Part shown: positions 47,426-55,845 of the stretch, piece by piece
How positions within the stretch are numbered: position 1 is the first letter of the stretch
Layout: every line of letters starts with the position of its first letter
Source of the DNA: Actinoplanes solisilvae
GTDB taxonomy: Bacteria > Actinomycetota > Actinomycetes > Mycobacteriales > Micromonosporaceae
DNA length: 64,000 bases
Assembly: GCF_003999975.1 (NCBI RefSeq)
Contig: NZ_RJAC01000015.1
Span: 62,001-126,000 of the forward strand
Direction of reading: 5' to 3'
The notes under the pieces: model-generated
The model's input: only the letters and a program-made list of their open reading frames with translations
Database searches by the model: none
What the model was told of the DNA's origin: nothing
Position numbers and translations under genes: made by a program

Positions 47426-49564
47426 GTGAGATTCACCGTCTTGAGCGACGCCACCGTTCTTCAGCAGGAGATCGAGGTCGAGCAGGAGCACGTCGACCGC
47501 GTCTACGCTCGCCTCACCGTTTTGCGCCGCGACGCCTCCCGGGCCGAGAAGGAGGGCTACCAGCTCGCCGGGGTCGGCACCTTCGGCGCGCTGGTCGAGC
47601 GGGACGCGATGGTCTTTCACGCCGCCCGCCGCCGCCACGCGCTCGACACCGAGCACGAGGGGCTGGTCTTCGGCCGCCTCGACCTCAACACGGGCGCCAC
47701 CCACTACGTCGGACGCATGGGCATCCGCGACGACAACTCGCGGCCCCTGGTCGTCGACTGGCGCGCCCCGGCCGCCGCCGCGTTCTATCGCGCCACCCCG
47801 GCCGACCCGCTCGGTGTCGTCCGCCGCCGCATGATCCAGTCGAGCGGCGAGCGGGTCACCGGCATCGAGGACGATCTGCTCGACCCCGAGGCCGCACCGG
47901 ACGACATGCGCATCGTCGGCGACGGCGCGCTGCTGGCCAGCCTGTCCAAGGCCACCGGCCACGGCATGCGCGACATCGTCTCGACCATCCAGCGCGAGCA
48001 GGACGACGCGATCCGCTCCCCCGCCTCGGGGGTGACGGTCGTGACCGGCGGCCCGGGCACCGGCAAGACCGCGGTCGCCCTGCACCGCGCGGCCTACCTG
48101 CTCTATGCCGACCGTAACCGCTTCGCCGGCGGCGGCATCCTGGTGGTCGGCCCGTCCGGCGTCTTCGTCAACTACATCGCCACCGTGCTGCCCTCGCTGG
48201 GTGAGGACACGGCCACGCTGCGCTCGCTGGGCTCGCTGGTGCCCGGCTACGACGCCACCCGGGTCGACCCGACCGACGTGGCCGCGATCAAGGGCTCGCT
48301 GCGCATGCGGCGGGTGCTCGAACGGGCCTCGCACGACGCCGTTCCCGACGCCCCTTCCGAGCTGCGCCTGCTCTATCGGGGCACGCTGCTGCGCCTCACC
48401 CGGGGCGACCTCGACCGCATCCGCCGCGCGGCGCTGCCCCGCGGTGCCCGGCGCAACGAGGCGCGCGGGTCCGGCTTCGACCGCGTCTTCAACGAGCTCT
48501 GGTCGCAGGCCCGGCAGGCCAAGGTCAGCGGCCTGCCCGAGAAGCCCGACTTCGAGGCGGAACTGGCCGACCGCAACGACTTCCGCGAGTTCCTCAAGAG
48601 GTGGTGGCCGCGGTTCACGCCGATGCGCGTGCTGCGCTGGCTCGCCGACCCGGCGCGGCTCCGGGCGTACACCCAGGGTCTTCTCTCGAAGGACGAGATC
48701 GCGCGTCTGCAGGGGTCGTTCGACGCGCTGGCCGAGCACGGCCCGACGATCGCCGACGTGGCCCTGCTCGACGAGCTCGACGAGCTGATGGGCCGCCCCC
48801 GTCAGGCCTCGAAGAAGAGCAAGAACCCGTTCCATGTGCACGACGGGGTCCAGGAGGTCAGCACGTTCGCCGACCGGCAGGCCGCGGCCTACGCCCAGCG
48901 GGGTGTCCGCGAGGAGGACTACCGGGAGTACGCGCACGTCGTGGTCGACGAGTCGCAGGACGTGTCGCCGATGCAGTGGCGCATGGTCGGCCGCCGGGGG
49001 TCGTACGCCTCCTGGACGATCGTCGGTGACCCGGCGCAGACCGCGTGGTCGGGCGACCTGGAGGAGCTCGATCGGGCCCGGGAACGCGCGCTGGGCTCGC
49101 GCAAGCGCAACAGCTACGCGCTGACCACCAACTACCGCAACTCGTCGGAGATCTTCGCGGTGGCCGCCTCGGTGATCCGGGTGATCATGCCCGACCTGCC
49201 GCTGCCGACCGCTGTCCGCAGCACCGGGGTCGACCCGGTCGACGTGGTGACCGACGAGGTGCGGCTGCCCGCGCTGGTGCGTGAGCTCGCCGAGAAGCAG
49301 CTGGCCGACGTCGACGGGACCATCGGCGTGATCACCCCGGTGCCGCGCCGCGACGAGATGGCGGCCTGGGTGGACGGCCTGCCGGAACGGGTCCAGGTGG
49401 TCACCGCGCTGGAGGCCAAGGGCATGGAGTACGACGCGGTGGTGCTGGTCGAGCCGGGATCCCTCACCAAGGATCCGGCCGGCATTCGCACCCTCTACGT
49501 CGCGCTCTCCCGGGCCACCCAGCGTCTGACCACCATCGGAACCGATCCGGCGTGGCTGCCCTGA
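47426..49564 (+). CDS. HelD/HelR-like RNA polymerase-associated UvrD-family helicase
   Basis: Protein of 712 residues of superfamily 1. An N-terminal charged coiled coil (VLQQEIEVEQEHVDRVYARLTVLRR) is followed by the HelD-type domain (VGRMGIRDDNSRPLVVDWRAP), Walker A VTGGPGTGKTAVALHRAAYLL, VVDESQDVSPMQWRMVGRR (motif II), and the C-terminal LTTNYRNSSEIF and GMEYDAVVLVEP motifs. HelD-type proteins free stalled or rifamycin-bound RNA polymerase; HelR in Streptomyces gives rifamycin tolerance. I saw no rifamycin-associated element upstream. The GTG start is uncertain; TTG 47441 is possible. Confidence 0.87.
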   Translation: MRFTVLSDATVLQQEIEVEQEHVDRVYARLTVLRRDASRAEKEGYQLAGVGTFGALVERDAMVFHAARRRHALDTEHEGLVFGRLDLNTGATHYVGRMGIRDDNSRPLVVDWRAPAAAAFYRATPADPLGVVRRRMIQSSGERVTGIEDDLLDPEAAPDDMRIVGDGALLASLSKATGHGMRDIVSTIQREQDDAIRSPASGVTVVTGGPGTGKTAVALHRAAYLLYADRNRFAGGGILVVGPSGVFVNYIATVLPSLGEDTATLRSLGSLVPGYDATRVDPTDVAAIKGSLRMRRVLERASHDAVPDAPSELRLLYRGTLLRLTRGDLDRIRRAALPRGARRNEARGSGFDRVFNELWSQARQAKVSGLPEKPDFEAELADRNDFREFLKRWWPRFTPMRVLRWLADPARLRAYTQGLLSKDEIARLQGSFDALAEHGPTIADVALLDELDELMGRPRQASKKSKNPFHVHDGVQEVSTFADRQAAAYAQRGVREEDYREYAHVVVDESQDVSPMQWRMVGRRGSYASWTIVGDPAQTAWSGDLEELDRARERALGSRKRNSYALTTNYRNSSEIFAVAASVIRVIMPDLPLPTAVRSTGVDPVDVVTDEVRLPALVRELAEKQLADVDGTIGVITPVPRRDEMAAWVDGLPERVQVVTALEAKGMEYDAVVLVEPGSLTKDPAGIRTLYVALSRATQRLTTIGTDPAWLP

Positions 49565-49568
49565 GGCC

Positions 49569-50504
49569 CTACGGGATGCGGACGGAAACCGCGTTGTAGG
49601 GCGTGGTCGGCGTCGGCGTGGTCGTGAAGCGGGCGTTCGGCAGGTAGAACCGCTTGCCGTACTCCGCGATCGTGGTCGGCACGTCGAACGACGAGCTGCC
49701 CGTACGCGACACGACCTTGCCCTTGCTCGCCCAGCGGTCCAGCTCGACCTTGGCGATCACGTTGTCGCGGTTCTGTACGACGTAGAGGTCGCGACCGCGC
49801 AGCCACAGGCCGTCGCCGTTGACGACGGTCTCACCACCGAGCTTGATCTCGCTGGTGCGGCCGTCGTAGCCGACGCGGAAGAGCTTGCCCGTGTTGGACT
49901 GCACGATGATCAGTCCGTGGCCGTCCGGGGTGCGGGCGATGCCGTTGGCGTTGTTGCCGGTCTCGTAGCGGATGTCCCCGGTGAGCGGGACGGCGACCGC
50001 GCGGCCGGGCAGGCTGCCCTGGTGGCCCAGCGGCAGCTTCCACAGCACCGCGTTGCGCGAGTCGGTGAACCAGGCGGCGCCGCGCGCGAGGACGACGTCG
50101 TTGATGAACCAGGTGGACGTGCCGGGCGCCTGCAGCGTGTACGACTTGAGCAGTTTGCCGCTGTGGGCGTCGACGACGCGGGCGGTGCCGGCGGTGCCAC
50201 CCGAGACGAAGAGCCGGCCATGGTCGTCGATCTTGAGACCGACCGACGGGTTGCCGGCCCCGGGTCCCTGGCTGATCACCTTGCCCTTGCCGCTGCGCAG
50301 ATCGGCGCGGTAGATGTCGCCGTCGACCCGGGAGCCGAAGTAGGCGTACGGCTTGTCGCCGATGGTGATTCCCTCAGGCTGGAAACCGTCGGGCAGGTCG
50401 AAGGACGAGGGCCACCGTGCGGAGGAATGTGCTGCGGCAGGCGACGCGCCTGCTACCACGGCGAGCATCGTGGAGATGACAATCGCGAGAGTACGTCTGG
50501 ACAC
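49569..50504 (-). CDS. Secreted SMP-30/gluconolactonase-like beta-propeller protein
   Basis: Exported protein of 311 residues. An N-terminal signal (SRRTLAIVISTMLAVVAGASPAAA) precedes a six-bladed propeller of the SMP-30/NHL-like type: FQPEGITIGDKPYAYFGSR, VGLKIDDHGRLFVSGG, FINDVVLARGAAWFTDS, ANGIARTPDGHGLIIVQ. Similar proteins are often mis-named superoxide dismutases. Enzymatic function is unknown. GTG 50504 was chosen for its GGAAAGGAAG site 6 nt upstream; an ATG 36 bp further up would lack one. It ends 4 bp from the convergent helicase stop. Confidence 0.83.
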   Translation of the reverse strand: MSRRTLAIVISTMLAVVAGASPAAAHSSARWPSSFDLPDGFQPEGITIGDKPYAYFGSRVDGDIYRADLRSGKGKVISQGPGAGNPSVGLKIDDHGRLFVSGGTAGTARVVDAHSGKLLKSYTLQAPGTSTWFINDVVLARGAAWFTDSRNAVLWKLPLGHQGSLPGRAVAVPLTGDIRYETGNNANGIARTPDGHGLIIVQSNTGKLFRVGYDGRTSEIKLGGETVVNGDGLWLRGRDLYVVQNRDNVIAKVELDRWASKGKVVSRTGSSSFDVPTTIAEYGKRFYLPNARFTTTPTPTTPYNAVSVRIP

Positions 50505-50628
50505 GGACGACTTCCTTTCCAGGCGGAGCGGAGCTGTCACCGACTACATACCCCGCACGACCGGCATCGGTTCGGCTACCGCTCCACCGCCCCTCTCCCC
50601 CTCTCGCCCCTTGCAAGATCAAGTAATA

Positions 50629-50657
50629 TTGCACTTATTGCGATGTACGCATACATT
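50629..50657 (+). promoter_or_regulatory. CDF transporter promoter with overlapping palindrome
   Basis: TTGCAC (50629-50634), 17-bp spacer, TACATT (50652-50657). The inverted repeat ATGTA-CGCA-TACAT (50643-50656) covers the -10. This fits repression by a metal sensor, but no sensor gene is adjacent. Confidence 0.55.
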
Positions 50658-50692
50658 GGCCGAGCGCTGGTGCACCGACGGAAGGTTGAGAC

Positions 50693-51607
50693 ATGGGAGC
50701 GGGGCACGACCACGGAGGCCAGGCGCTGCGGGCGGGGGCCAAGCACCGCAAGCGGCTCTGGTGGGCCGCCGGCCTGCTCGCCGCCTTCCTGGCCGTCGAG
50801 ACGGTGGCCGCGTTCATCACCGGCTCGCTGGCCCTGCTCTCCGACGCCGGCCACATGTTCACCGACGTGCTCGGCATCGCGATGGCCCTGGCCGCGATCA
50901 CCGCGGCCGGCCGGGCCGCCACCGACTCGCAGCGCACCTTCGGCCTTTATCGGCTGGAGGTGCTGGCCGCGCTGGCCAACGCCGTGCTGCTCACCGGGGT
51001 CGCGATCTTCGTGCTGATCGAGGGCGTCCGCCGTTTCAGCGACCCGCACGATGTGCCGGCCGGCTCGATCCTGGTCGTCGCCGTGGGCGGCCTGATCGTC
51101 AACCTGATCGCCTTCGGGCTGCTGCGCGAGGGCGCCAAGGAGAGCATCAATGTGCGCGGCGCCTACCTCGAAGTCGTCGGCGACCTGCTCGGCTCGGTCG
51201 GCGTCATCGTGGCCGCCGTGATCATCGCGACGACCGGCTGGTCGTACGCCGACCCGATCGTGGCCGTGATCGTCGCGCTCATGATCCTGCCGCGCACGTT
51301 CGCGCTGGGCCGCTCGGCGGTACGCATCCTGGTGCAGGCCGCGCCCGCGCACCTGGACATCACCGAGGTGCGCGCCCGGCTGGCCGCCGTCCCCGGCGTC
51401 TGCGACGTCCACGACCTGCACGTCTGGACGCTCACCTCGGGCATGGACGTCGCCTCGGCCCACCTGAGCCTGGAACCCGCGGCCGAGCTCGGCGCGGTGC
51501 TCACCACCGCCCGCGAGGCGCTGCACGACGACTTCCACATCGACCACGCCACGCTTCAGGTCGAGCCGGTGGCCGCCGACGGGCCGTGCTCTCCGGCCGG
51601 ATGGTGA
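50693..51607 (+). CDS. Cation diffusion facilitator (CzcD/ZitB-like)
   Basis: Inner-membrane metal/proton antiporter of 304 residues exporting Zn2+ and possibly Co2+, Cd2+ or Ni2+. Six transmembrane segments; helix 2 carries LALLSDAGHMFTDVLGI with the HxxxD metal site, helix 5 the ADPIVAVIVALMIL site. The cytoplasmic C-terminal domain includes VHDLHVWTLTSGMDVASAHL. The N-terminus contains HDHGG. GGTTGAGACATG supplies a weak ribosome binding site. An operator-like palindrome over the promoter suggests metal-responsive control. Confidence 0.92.
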   Translation: MGAGHDHGGQALRAGAKHRKRLWWAAGLLAAFLAVETVAAFITGSLALLSDAGHMFTDVLGIAMALAAITAAGRAATDSQRTFGLYRLEVLAALANAVLLTGVAIFVLIEGVRRFSDPHDVPAGSILVVAVGGLIVNLIAFGLLREGAKESINVRGAYLEVVGDLLGSVGVIVAAVIIATTGWSYADPIVAVIVALMILPRTFALGRSAVRILVQAAPAHLDITEVRARLAAVPGVCDVHDLHVWTLTSGMDVASAHLSLEPAAELGAVLTTAREALHDDFHIDHATLQVEPVAADGPCSPAGW

Positions 51608-51747
51608 TCGAGCGGTCGCAGACTATGGCGATCATCACACCTCACGGTGCACGATCTCCTCAACGGTCACCGCGTGTGCCGACCGGCATCGGACGAACAG
51701 GTTCATCTCTACGCTTGGTGACCATGCCATCACGGGAGGACAGCATC

Positions 51748-52056
51748 ATGACCACGGTCACCCACCAGCCCAGAGTCGCGTGGGACGGCGCCCGCGCGAT
51801 CGTGCACGCGGCGGGCAGCCCGCACTCCGAGGGCTTCGCCGCCCGGGTGCTGAGCCGCCTCGGCAGCGAGATGTACGGCCACTTCGCCGACACCCGCCAG
51901 CGCCTGCTGACCGCCCTGGTCGAGACCGGCGGCGACCGGTACGCGGCCGACGTCGAGGCCGGCAAGTGGCGGGTGCGTCTGGAAGATCTGCTGCGCACCC
52001 GGCCCGAGCTGACCGGCCCCGTGGCCGAGCTGACCAACGAGGGTTTCGAGCTGTAG
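51748..52056 (+). CDS. Small hypothetical protein
   Basis: Protein of 102 residues, not recognised. Predicted mostly helical (SPHSEGFAARVLSRLGSEMYGHFADTRQRLLTAL, WRVRLEDLLRTRPELTGPVAEL), with no membrane segment. GGGAGG 8 nt before ATG 51748 decides the start; TACGCT at 51710-51715 is a likely -10, so ATG 51724 as a leaderless start is the alternative. A hairpin terminator follows, so it is monocistronic. Confidence 0.6.
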   Translation: MTTVTHQPRVAWDGARAIVHAAGSPHSEGFAARVLSRLGSEMYGHFADTRQRLLTALVETGGDRYAADVEAGKWRVRLEDLLRTRPELTGPVAELTNEGFEL

Positions 52057-52064
52057 AAGGGCGT

Positions 52065-52095
52065 CCCCGGCATCCTCGGGGCCGGGGCCGCTTTT
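52065..52095 (+). terminator. Hairpin terminator
   Basis: CCCCGGC (52065-52071) pairs with GCCGGGG (52081-52087); CCGCTTTT follows. Located 9 nt after the preceding stop. Confidence 0.55.
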
Positions 52096-52132
52096 GCGGT
52101 AATCCGCCCCGAGCGGTCCGCTAGCGACAACA

Positions 52133-53074
52133 ATGCCCAGTATGGGCGACGCTCGTGTGATGGTTTTCGCGCCGGCACCTCAACTGACGGTGACTATCGA
52201 ACAGCAACACAACCAGGCGGAGCTGCATGTGCACCCGGGTGGTCAGGGCATCTGGCAGACCCGCATGATCACCTCGCTCGGCGCCGAGGTGACGCTCTGC
52301 ACGGCGGTCGGCGGTGAGGTGGGCCGGGTCCTCAAGCCCCTGCTCGACTTCAAGGGCGTGCAACTGCGCACGGTGCCCCGCGAGAGCGGCAGCGGGTGGT
52401 ACGTGCACGACCGCCGCAACGGCAAACGCCAGGAGCTGGCCGAACACCCGGGCGCCCCGTTCACCCGGCACGAGCTGGACGAGCTCTACAACCTGGCGCT
52501 CGCCGAGGGCCTGCGAGCCGGCAACGCCATCCTCAGCGGCCCGGCGCACCCCTCGGTGATCCGGCCCGAGGTCTACGGTCGCCTCGCCCACGACCTGCGC
52601 GCCCACGGCTGCCGGGTGATCGCCGACCTGTCCGGGGAGCACCTCAAGGCCGTCCTCGGCGCCGGGCTGAACGTCGTCAAGGTCAGCCACGAGGAGTTGC
52701 TGCGCGACGGCATGATCAAGGACGACTCGGAGAAGTCGCTCACCGACGCACTGATCAAGCTGCACGAGGACGGCGCCGAGATGGCGCTGCTCTCGCGGGC
52801 CGACGCGGGAGCACTCGCCCTGTTCAACGAACAGATCTACCGGGTCGGCATCCCGAAGCTCACCATCGCCGACCACCGCGGCGCCGGCGACTCGATGACC
52901 GCCGGGGTCGCCGCGGTGCTGGCCCAGGGCGGCGAGATGACGCAGGCGATCCGCACCGGCGCGGCCGCCGGGGCGCTCAACGTCACCCGGCACGGGCTCG
53001 GCACCGGGCACATGGACGCCGTCCACGTGCTCTCCGAGCGCGTCAAGCTCACCCCGATCAAGAAGGCACGATGA
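52133..53074 (+). CDS. PfkB-family sugar kinase
   Basis: Protein of 313 residues of the ribokinase/1-phosphofructokinase superfamily. The substrate-side Gly motif is HVHPGGQGIWQTRM, and the catalytic ATP/anion-hole motif is DHRGAGDSMTAGV near residue 250, with the Asp base present. VIADLSGEHLKAVL and NVVKVSHEELL match the LacC/FruK branch, but the exact sugar is not clear. Start uncertain (ATG 52133, 52142 or 52160). Its stop overlaps the surE start by 4 bp, coupling a sugar kinase to a phosphatase. Confidence 0.87.
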   Translation: MPSMGDARVMVFAPAPQLTVTIEQQHNQAELHVHPGGQGIWQTRMITSLGAEVTLCTAVGGEVGRVLKPLLDFKGVQLRTVPRESGSGWYVHDRRNGKRQELAEHPGAPFTRHELDELYNLALAEGLRAGNAILSGPAHPSVIRPEVYGRLAHDLRAHGCRVIADLSGEHLKAVLGAGLNVVKVSHEELLRDGMIKDDSEKSLTDALIKLHEDGAEMALLSRADAGALALFNEQIYRVGIPKLTIADHRGAGDSMTAGVAAVLAQGGEMTQAIRTGAAAGALNVTRHGLGTGHMDAVHVLSERVKLTPIKKAR

Positions 53075-53913
53075 CAAGAATCCTGGTCACCAACGACGAT
53101 GGCATCGACGCGCCCGGCCTGCGCTGGCTGGCCCGGGCGGCGGCCCGCGAGGGACACGAGGTGGTGGTCGCCGCGCCGGTCACCGAGGCCAGCGGCAGCA
53201 GCGCCGCGATGACCGCGGTCGAGGAACACGGCAAGATCATCCTGCACAAGCGTGAGCTGCCGCACGCCAAGCACATCCCGGCGTACGCGGTGGCGGCCTC
53301 ACCCGCGTACATCGTGCTGCTCGCGCTGCGGGAGGCGTTCGGCGAGCCGCCCGAGATGATCTTCTCGGGGATCAACCGGGGCGCCAACGCGGGGGCCGCG
53401 GTCGTGCACTCCGGCACGGTCGGGGCCACGCTCACCGGGTCGTACGCGGGTCTGCACGGGCTGGCGGTCTCGCTGGACGTGCTGTCGCCCCGGGCCGGCA
53501 CGGCGCGCAGCGGAGGGGCGGCGCTCGCCGCGCTCGATCACGAGGAGGACGAGAAGCGGCACTGGGGCAGCGCGGCCGAGCTGGCGGTGCGGCTGGTGCC
53601 GACGCTGCTGCACACCCCGGTCGGCACGATCTTCAACCTCAACGTGCCCGACCTGCACCTGGACGGCATCCGTGGGCTGCGGCGGGCGTCGCTGGCCCAG
53701 TTCGGGCAGGTGCAGGTGAGCATCGTCGAGGAGGGCGAGGGATTTGTGCGCACGGCCGTGCAGGCGGCCGACGACACCCTGCAGCCGGACACCGACCTGG
53801 CCGCGCTGGCGGAGCACTTCGCGGTGGTCACGCCGATCCGGCCGCCGCACGAGATGACCGAGGTGAAGATCAACCTGGAGGCCGTGCCGGTGCACGCCTC
53901 GGCGCTGCAATAA
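53071..53913 (+). CDS. surE: 5'/3'-nucleotidase SurE
   Basis: SurE of 280 residues dephosphorylates nucleoside monophosphates (and polyphosphate in some species). The N-terminal RILVTNDDGIDAPGL holds the metal-binding Asp pair; VVVAAPVTEASGSSAAMT and FSGINRGANAGAAVVHSGTVGAT form the rest of the site. ATG 53071 overlaps the kinase stop (ATGA). The protein is slightly longer than E. coli SurE (253) with a typical actinobacterial C-terminus. A long bidirectional hairpin follows. Confidence 0.93.
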   Translation: MTRILVTNDDGIDAPGLRWLARAAAREGHEVVVAAPVTEASGSSAAMTAVEEHGKIILHKRELPHAKHIPAYAVAASPAYIVLLALREAFGEPPEMIFSGINRGANAGAAVVHSGTVGATLTGSYAGLHGLAVSLDVLSPRAGTARSGGAALAALDHEEDEKRHWGSAAELAVRLVPTLLHTPVGTIFNLNVPDLHLDGIRGLRRASLAQFGQVQVSIVEEGEGFVRTAVQAADDTLQPDTDLAALAEHFAVVTPIRPPHEMTEVKINLEAVPVHASALQ

Positions 53914-53967
53914 CCCAGTCTTCGCACGGTCAGCGCCCCTTGCGCTGTCGCCGGCCCGGGAATGCCG

Positions 53968-54014
53968 ACGGCCTCCGGCCTGTCCCTCGATCGAGGGACG
54001 GACCGGAGGCCGTT
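53968..54014. terminator. Bidirectional terminator between surE and STAS gene
   Basis: Outer arms ACGGCCTCCGG (53968-53978) and CCGGAGGCCGT (54004-54014), inner palindrome TCCCTCGATCGAGGGA. Nearly the whole 47 nt is self-complementary. It lies between convergent stops. Confidence 0.8.
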
Positions 54015-54071
54015 GGTTAAGGCTCCGTGGCGCCGGCTGCCCCCGCCGGCCCCTTCAACAGACTCCCGGTG

Positions 54072-54434
54072 TCAGGCTCCGGACACCGCCGGCTGGGCCG
54101 CGGTGGCCTCGCCGAACGGCTGCGGGTTGCCGAACAGGCCCAGCAGCCCGGTCACCCAGAGCTGGCGATGCGCGAAACGGCTGGGTCGGGTGACGATCAG
54201 CTTGATGTCGCTGACCTGCGCGAGCTGGAACGCGGCGACGAGCGCGCTGATACCCACGGAGTCGATGAAGGTCACATTCTGAAGATTGAGCTCGATGCGT
54301 ACGAATCGTCCGGTGTTGAGCTGCGTCGCCACAGCCTCGCGGATCTCGTATGCGTTTTCGACGTCGATCTCGCCGCTGGGCGAGACCTCCACCACGTCGT
54401 CGGCAAGCGTCGACGTCATTATCGACAGCGTCAC
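54072..54434 (-). CDS. STAS-domain anti-anti-sigma-like protein
   Basis: Protein of 120 residues with a single STAS domain. VVEVSPSGEIDVENAYEIREAV opens the fold and FIDSVGISALVAAFQLA contains the position phosphorylated in SpoIIAA-type antagonists (Ser of DSVG; the second residue differs from the usual DSSG). GTG 54434 was chosen for GGAGGG 7 nt upstream. No anti-sigma kinase gene is beside it, so its partner is encoded elsewhere. Cytoplasmic. Confidence 0.83.
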   Translation of the reverse strand: MTLSIMTSTLADDVVEVSPSGEIDVENAYEIREAVATQLNTGRFVRIELNLQNVTFIDSVGISALVAAFQLAQVSDIKLIVTRPSRFAHRQLWVTGLLGLFGNPQPFGEATAAQPAVSGA

Positions 54435-54750
54435 GCCAATTCCCTCCACCCGCCCGGGATTTCCGAGCGTCGTTCCTGTCGCACGAGCCACGGACGAGCG
54501 ATCTGATCTCGCTCGGCATGACCCGCGCCCGGGGTTCGTAGAGACTCCCCCCGGAAGGTTCGGTGAATCTGACCGAAAGGTTAGGACCCGAACCTGTCAG
54601 ACACCTGAGTGCCCTGTGTGAACCGGGTCCAGAGTACCGGTGTGCAGCAAGTCGTTTCCGAAACGTGATGACGTCCACAGCGGACACGTTTGCTGAACGG
54701 CGGCCCAGGGCAGGGTTAACCTGCAACGGCGAGCGCGGGAGGTAACAAGG

Positions 54751-55146
54751 ATGTTCTCCAGCAAGAGCAAGACGGAACGCACGGCCGCGCAGGCCTGGGA
54801 CTATTTGACGGCCGCCATGACGGCCGCGAGCGAGGCCGCGAGGGACACAAGCGGCAAAGCGGCCAAGTTCGCCGGCAAAGCCAGTGACGAGGGTCACAGG
54901 TTCGCCGGGAAGGCGGGCGGGAAGGCCGACGTGGCCTGGTCGCGTGCCAACGCCGCGGCGGCCGCACTGGCCGGACGTAAACCGTCCCGGCCGTGGGGTC
55001 TGATCGTCGGGGCCGGGCTGCTCGGCGTGGCGGTCGGTTATGCCGTGGCCGTCTCGGCGCGCACCGCCCTCGAGATGCGGGCCGAGCAGGAGGAACTGGA
55101 GCTGGCCGAGACCGCGGTCGTGGTCACTCCGACCTTCGACAAGTAG
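54751..55146 (+). CDS. Small single-pass membrane protein, Ala/Lys-rich
   Basis: Protein of 131 residues. Residues about 10-75 form an amphipathic Ala/Lys/Gly-rich helix with repeats (GKAAKFAGKASDEGHRFAGKAGGKADVA), followed by one transmembrane helix (PWGLIVGAGLLGVAVGYAVAVSA) and a short acidic tail. It resembles small envelope-stress or YtxH-type proteins but is not assignable. GGGAGG 9 nt before ATG 54751 fixes the start. Confidence 0.65.
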   Translation: MFSSKSKTERTAAQAWDYLTAAMTAASEAARDTSGKAAKFAGKASDEGHRFAGKAGGKADVAWSRANAAAAALAGRKPSRPWGLIVGAGLLGVAVGYAVAVSARTALEMRAEQEELELAETAVVVTPTFDK

Positions 55147-55171
55147 GCCGGGTTTTGTCACACCCCGCTTC

Positions 55172-55177
55172 TAGGCT
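55172..55177 (+). promoter_or_regulatory. Leaderless -10 element (TAGGCT)
   Basis: TAGGCT, 6 nt, ATG 55184; no ribosome binding site. It lies in the 37-bp gap after the preceding gene. Confidence 0.5.
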
Positions 55178-55183
55178 CGGGGC

Positions 55184-55759
55184 ATGGAGGCACAGTTCTT
55201 CGACACCCCGGCCGAGCTGCGCGCCTGGTTCGAGCAGCATCACGAGAGTGCGCCCGAGCTCTTCGTCGGTTACTGGAAGAAGAGTTCGGGCCGCTCCGGG
55301 GTCACCCACCCCCAGGCGATCGAGCAGGCCCTCTGCTTCGGCTGGATCGACAGCGTCGGCCGCAGCCTCGACGAGCAGCGCTACCAGGTGCGCTTCACCC
55401 CGCGGCGCAAGGGCAGCGTGTGGAGCGCGATCAACGTAGCCAAGGTCGCCGAGCTGATCGAGGCGGGCCTGATGCGCCCGGCCGGGCTGAGCGCCTTCGA
55501 GCTGCGCAAACCCGACCGGGTCGCGGTCTACTCCTACGAGCAGCCCGCCGACGCCGTCCTCGACGACGAGCAGACCGCTCTCTTCCAGGCCGACGAGGCC
55601 GCCTGGCAGTGGTTCTCAGCGCAGCGCCCGTCCTATCGACGGGCGGCAGTGCACTGGGTGGTCAGCGCCAAACGGGCCGACACCCGGCAGCGCCGGCTGG
55701 CCCAGCTCATCACCGACTCGGCCGCCGGCCGCAAGGTGCCCCCTCTCGTCCCCCGGTGA
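55184..55759 (+). CDS. YdeI/OmpD-associated family protein
   Basis: Protein of 191 residues of the YdeI family. ELFVGYWKKSSGRSGVTHPQAIEQALCFGWIDSVGR and RYQVRFTPRRKGSVWSAINVAKVAELIEAGLM-type segments are diagnostic (two parts of the conserved core). Homologues were linked to protection against bacteriocins or antimicrobial peptides, but the mechanism is unclear. Cytoplasmic. The start is supported by a leaderless promoter. Confidence 0.85.
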   Translation: MEAQFFDTPAELRAWFEQHHESAPELFVGYWKKSSGRSGVTHPQAIEQALCFGWIDSVGRSLDEQRYQVRFTPRRKGSVWSAINVAKVAELIEAGLMRPAGLSAFELRKPDRVAVYSYEQPADAVLDDEQTALFQADEAAWQWFSAQRPSYRRAAVHWVVSAKRADTRQRRLAQLITDSAAGRKVPPLVPR

Positions 55760-55845
55760 AAGCCGGGGCTCGGTACAGTTGAGCCCCGCTCGGCTTCGCC
55801 GTCTCCCCGCTGTGGCCTGGCCACCCGAACAGATAAGGTCCGTTG

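Noticed and set aside
46778..48937. 719-codon frame antisense to the HelR-like gene and hydrolase
   Set aside because: It spans two real genes and an intergenic gap; composition is typical of antisense GC-rich DNA.
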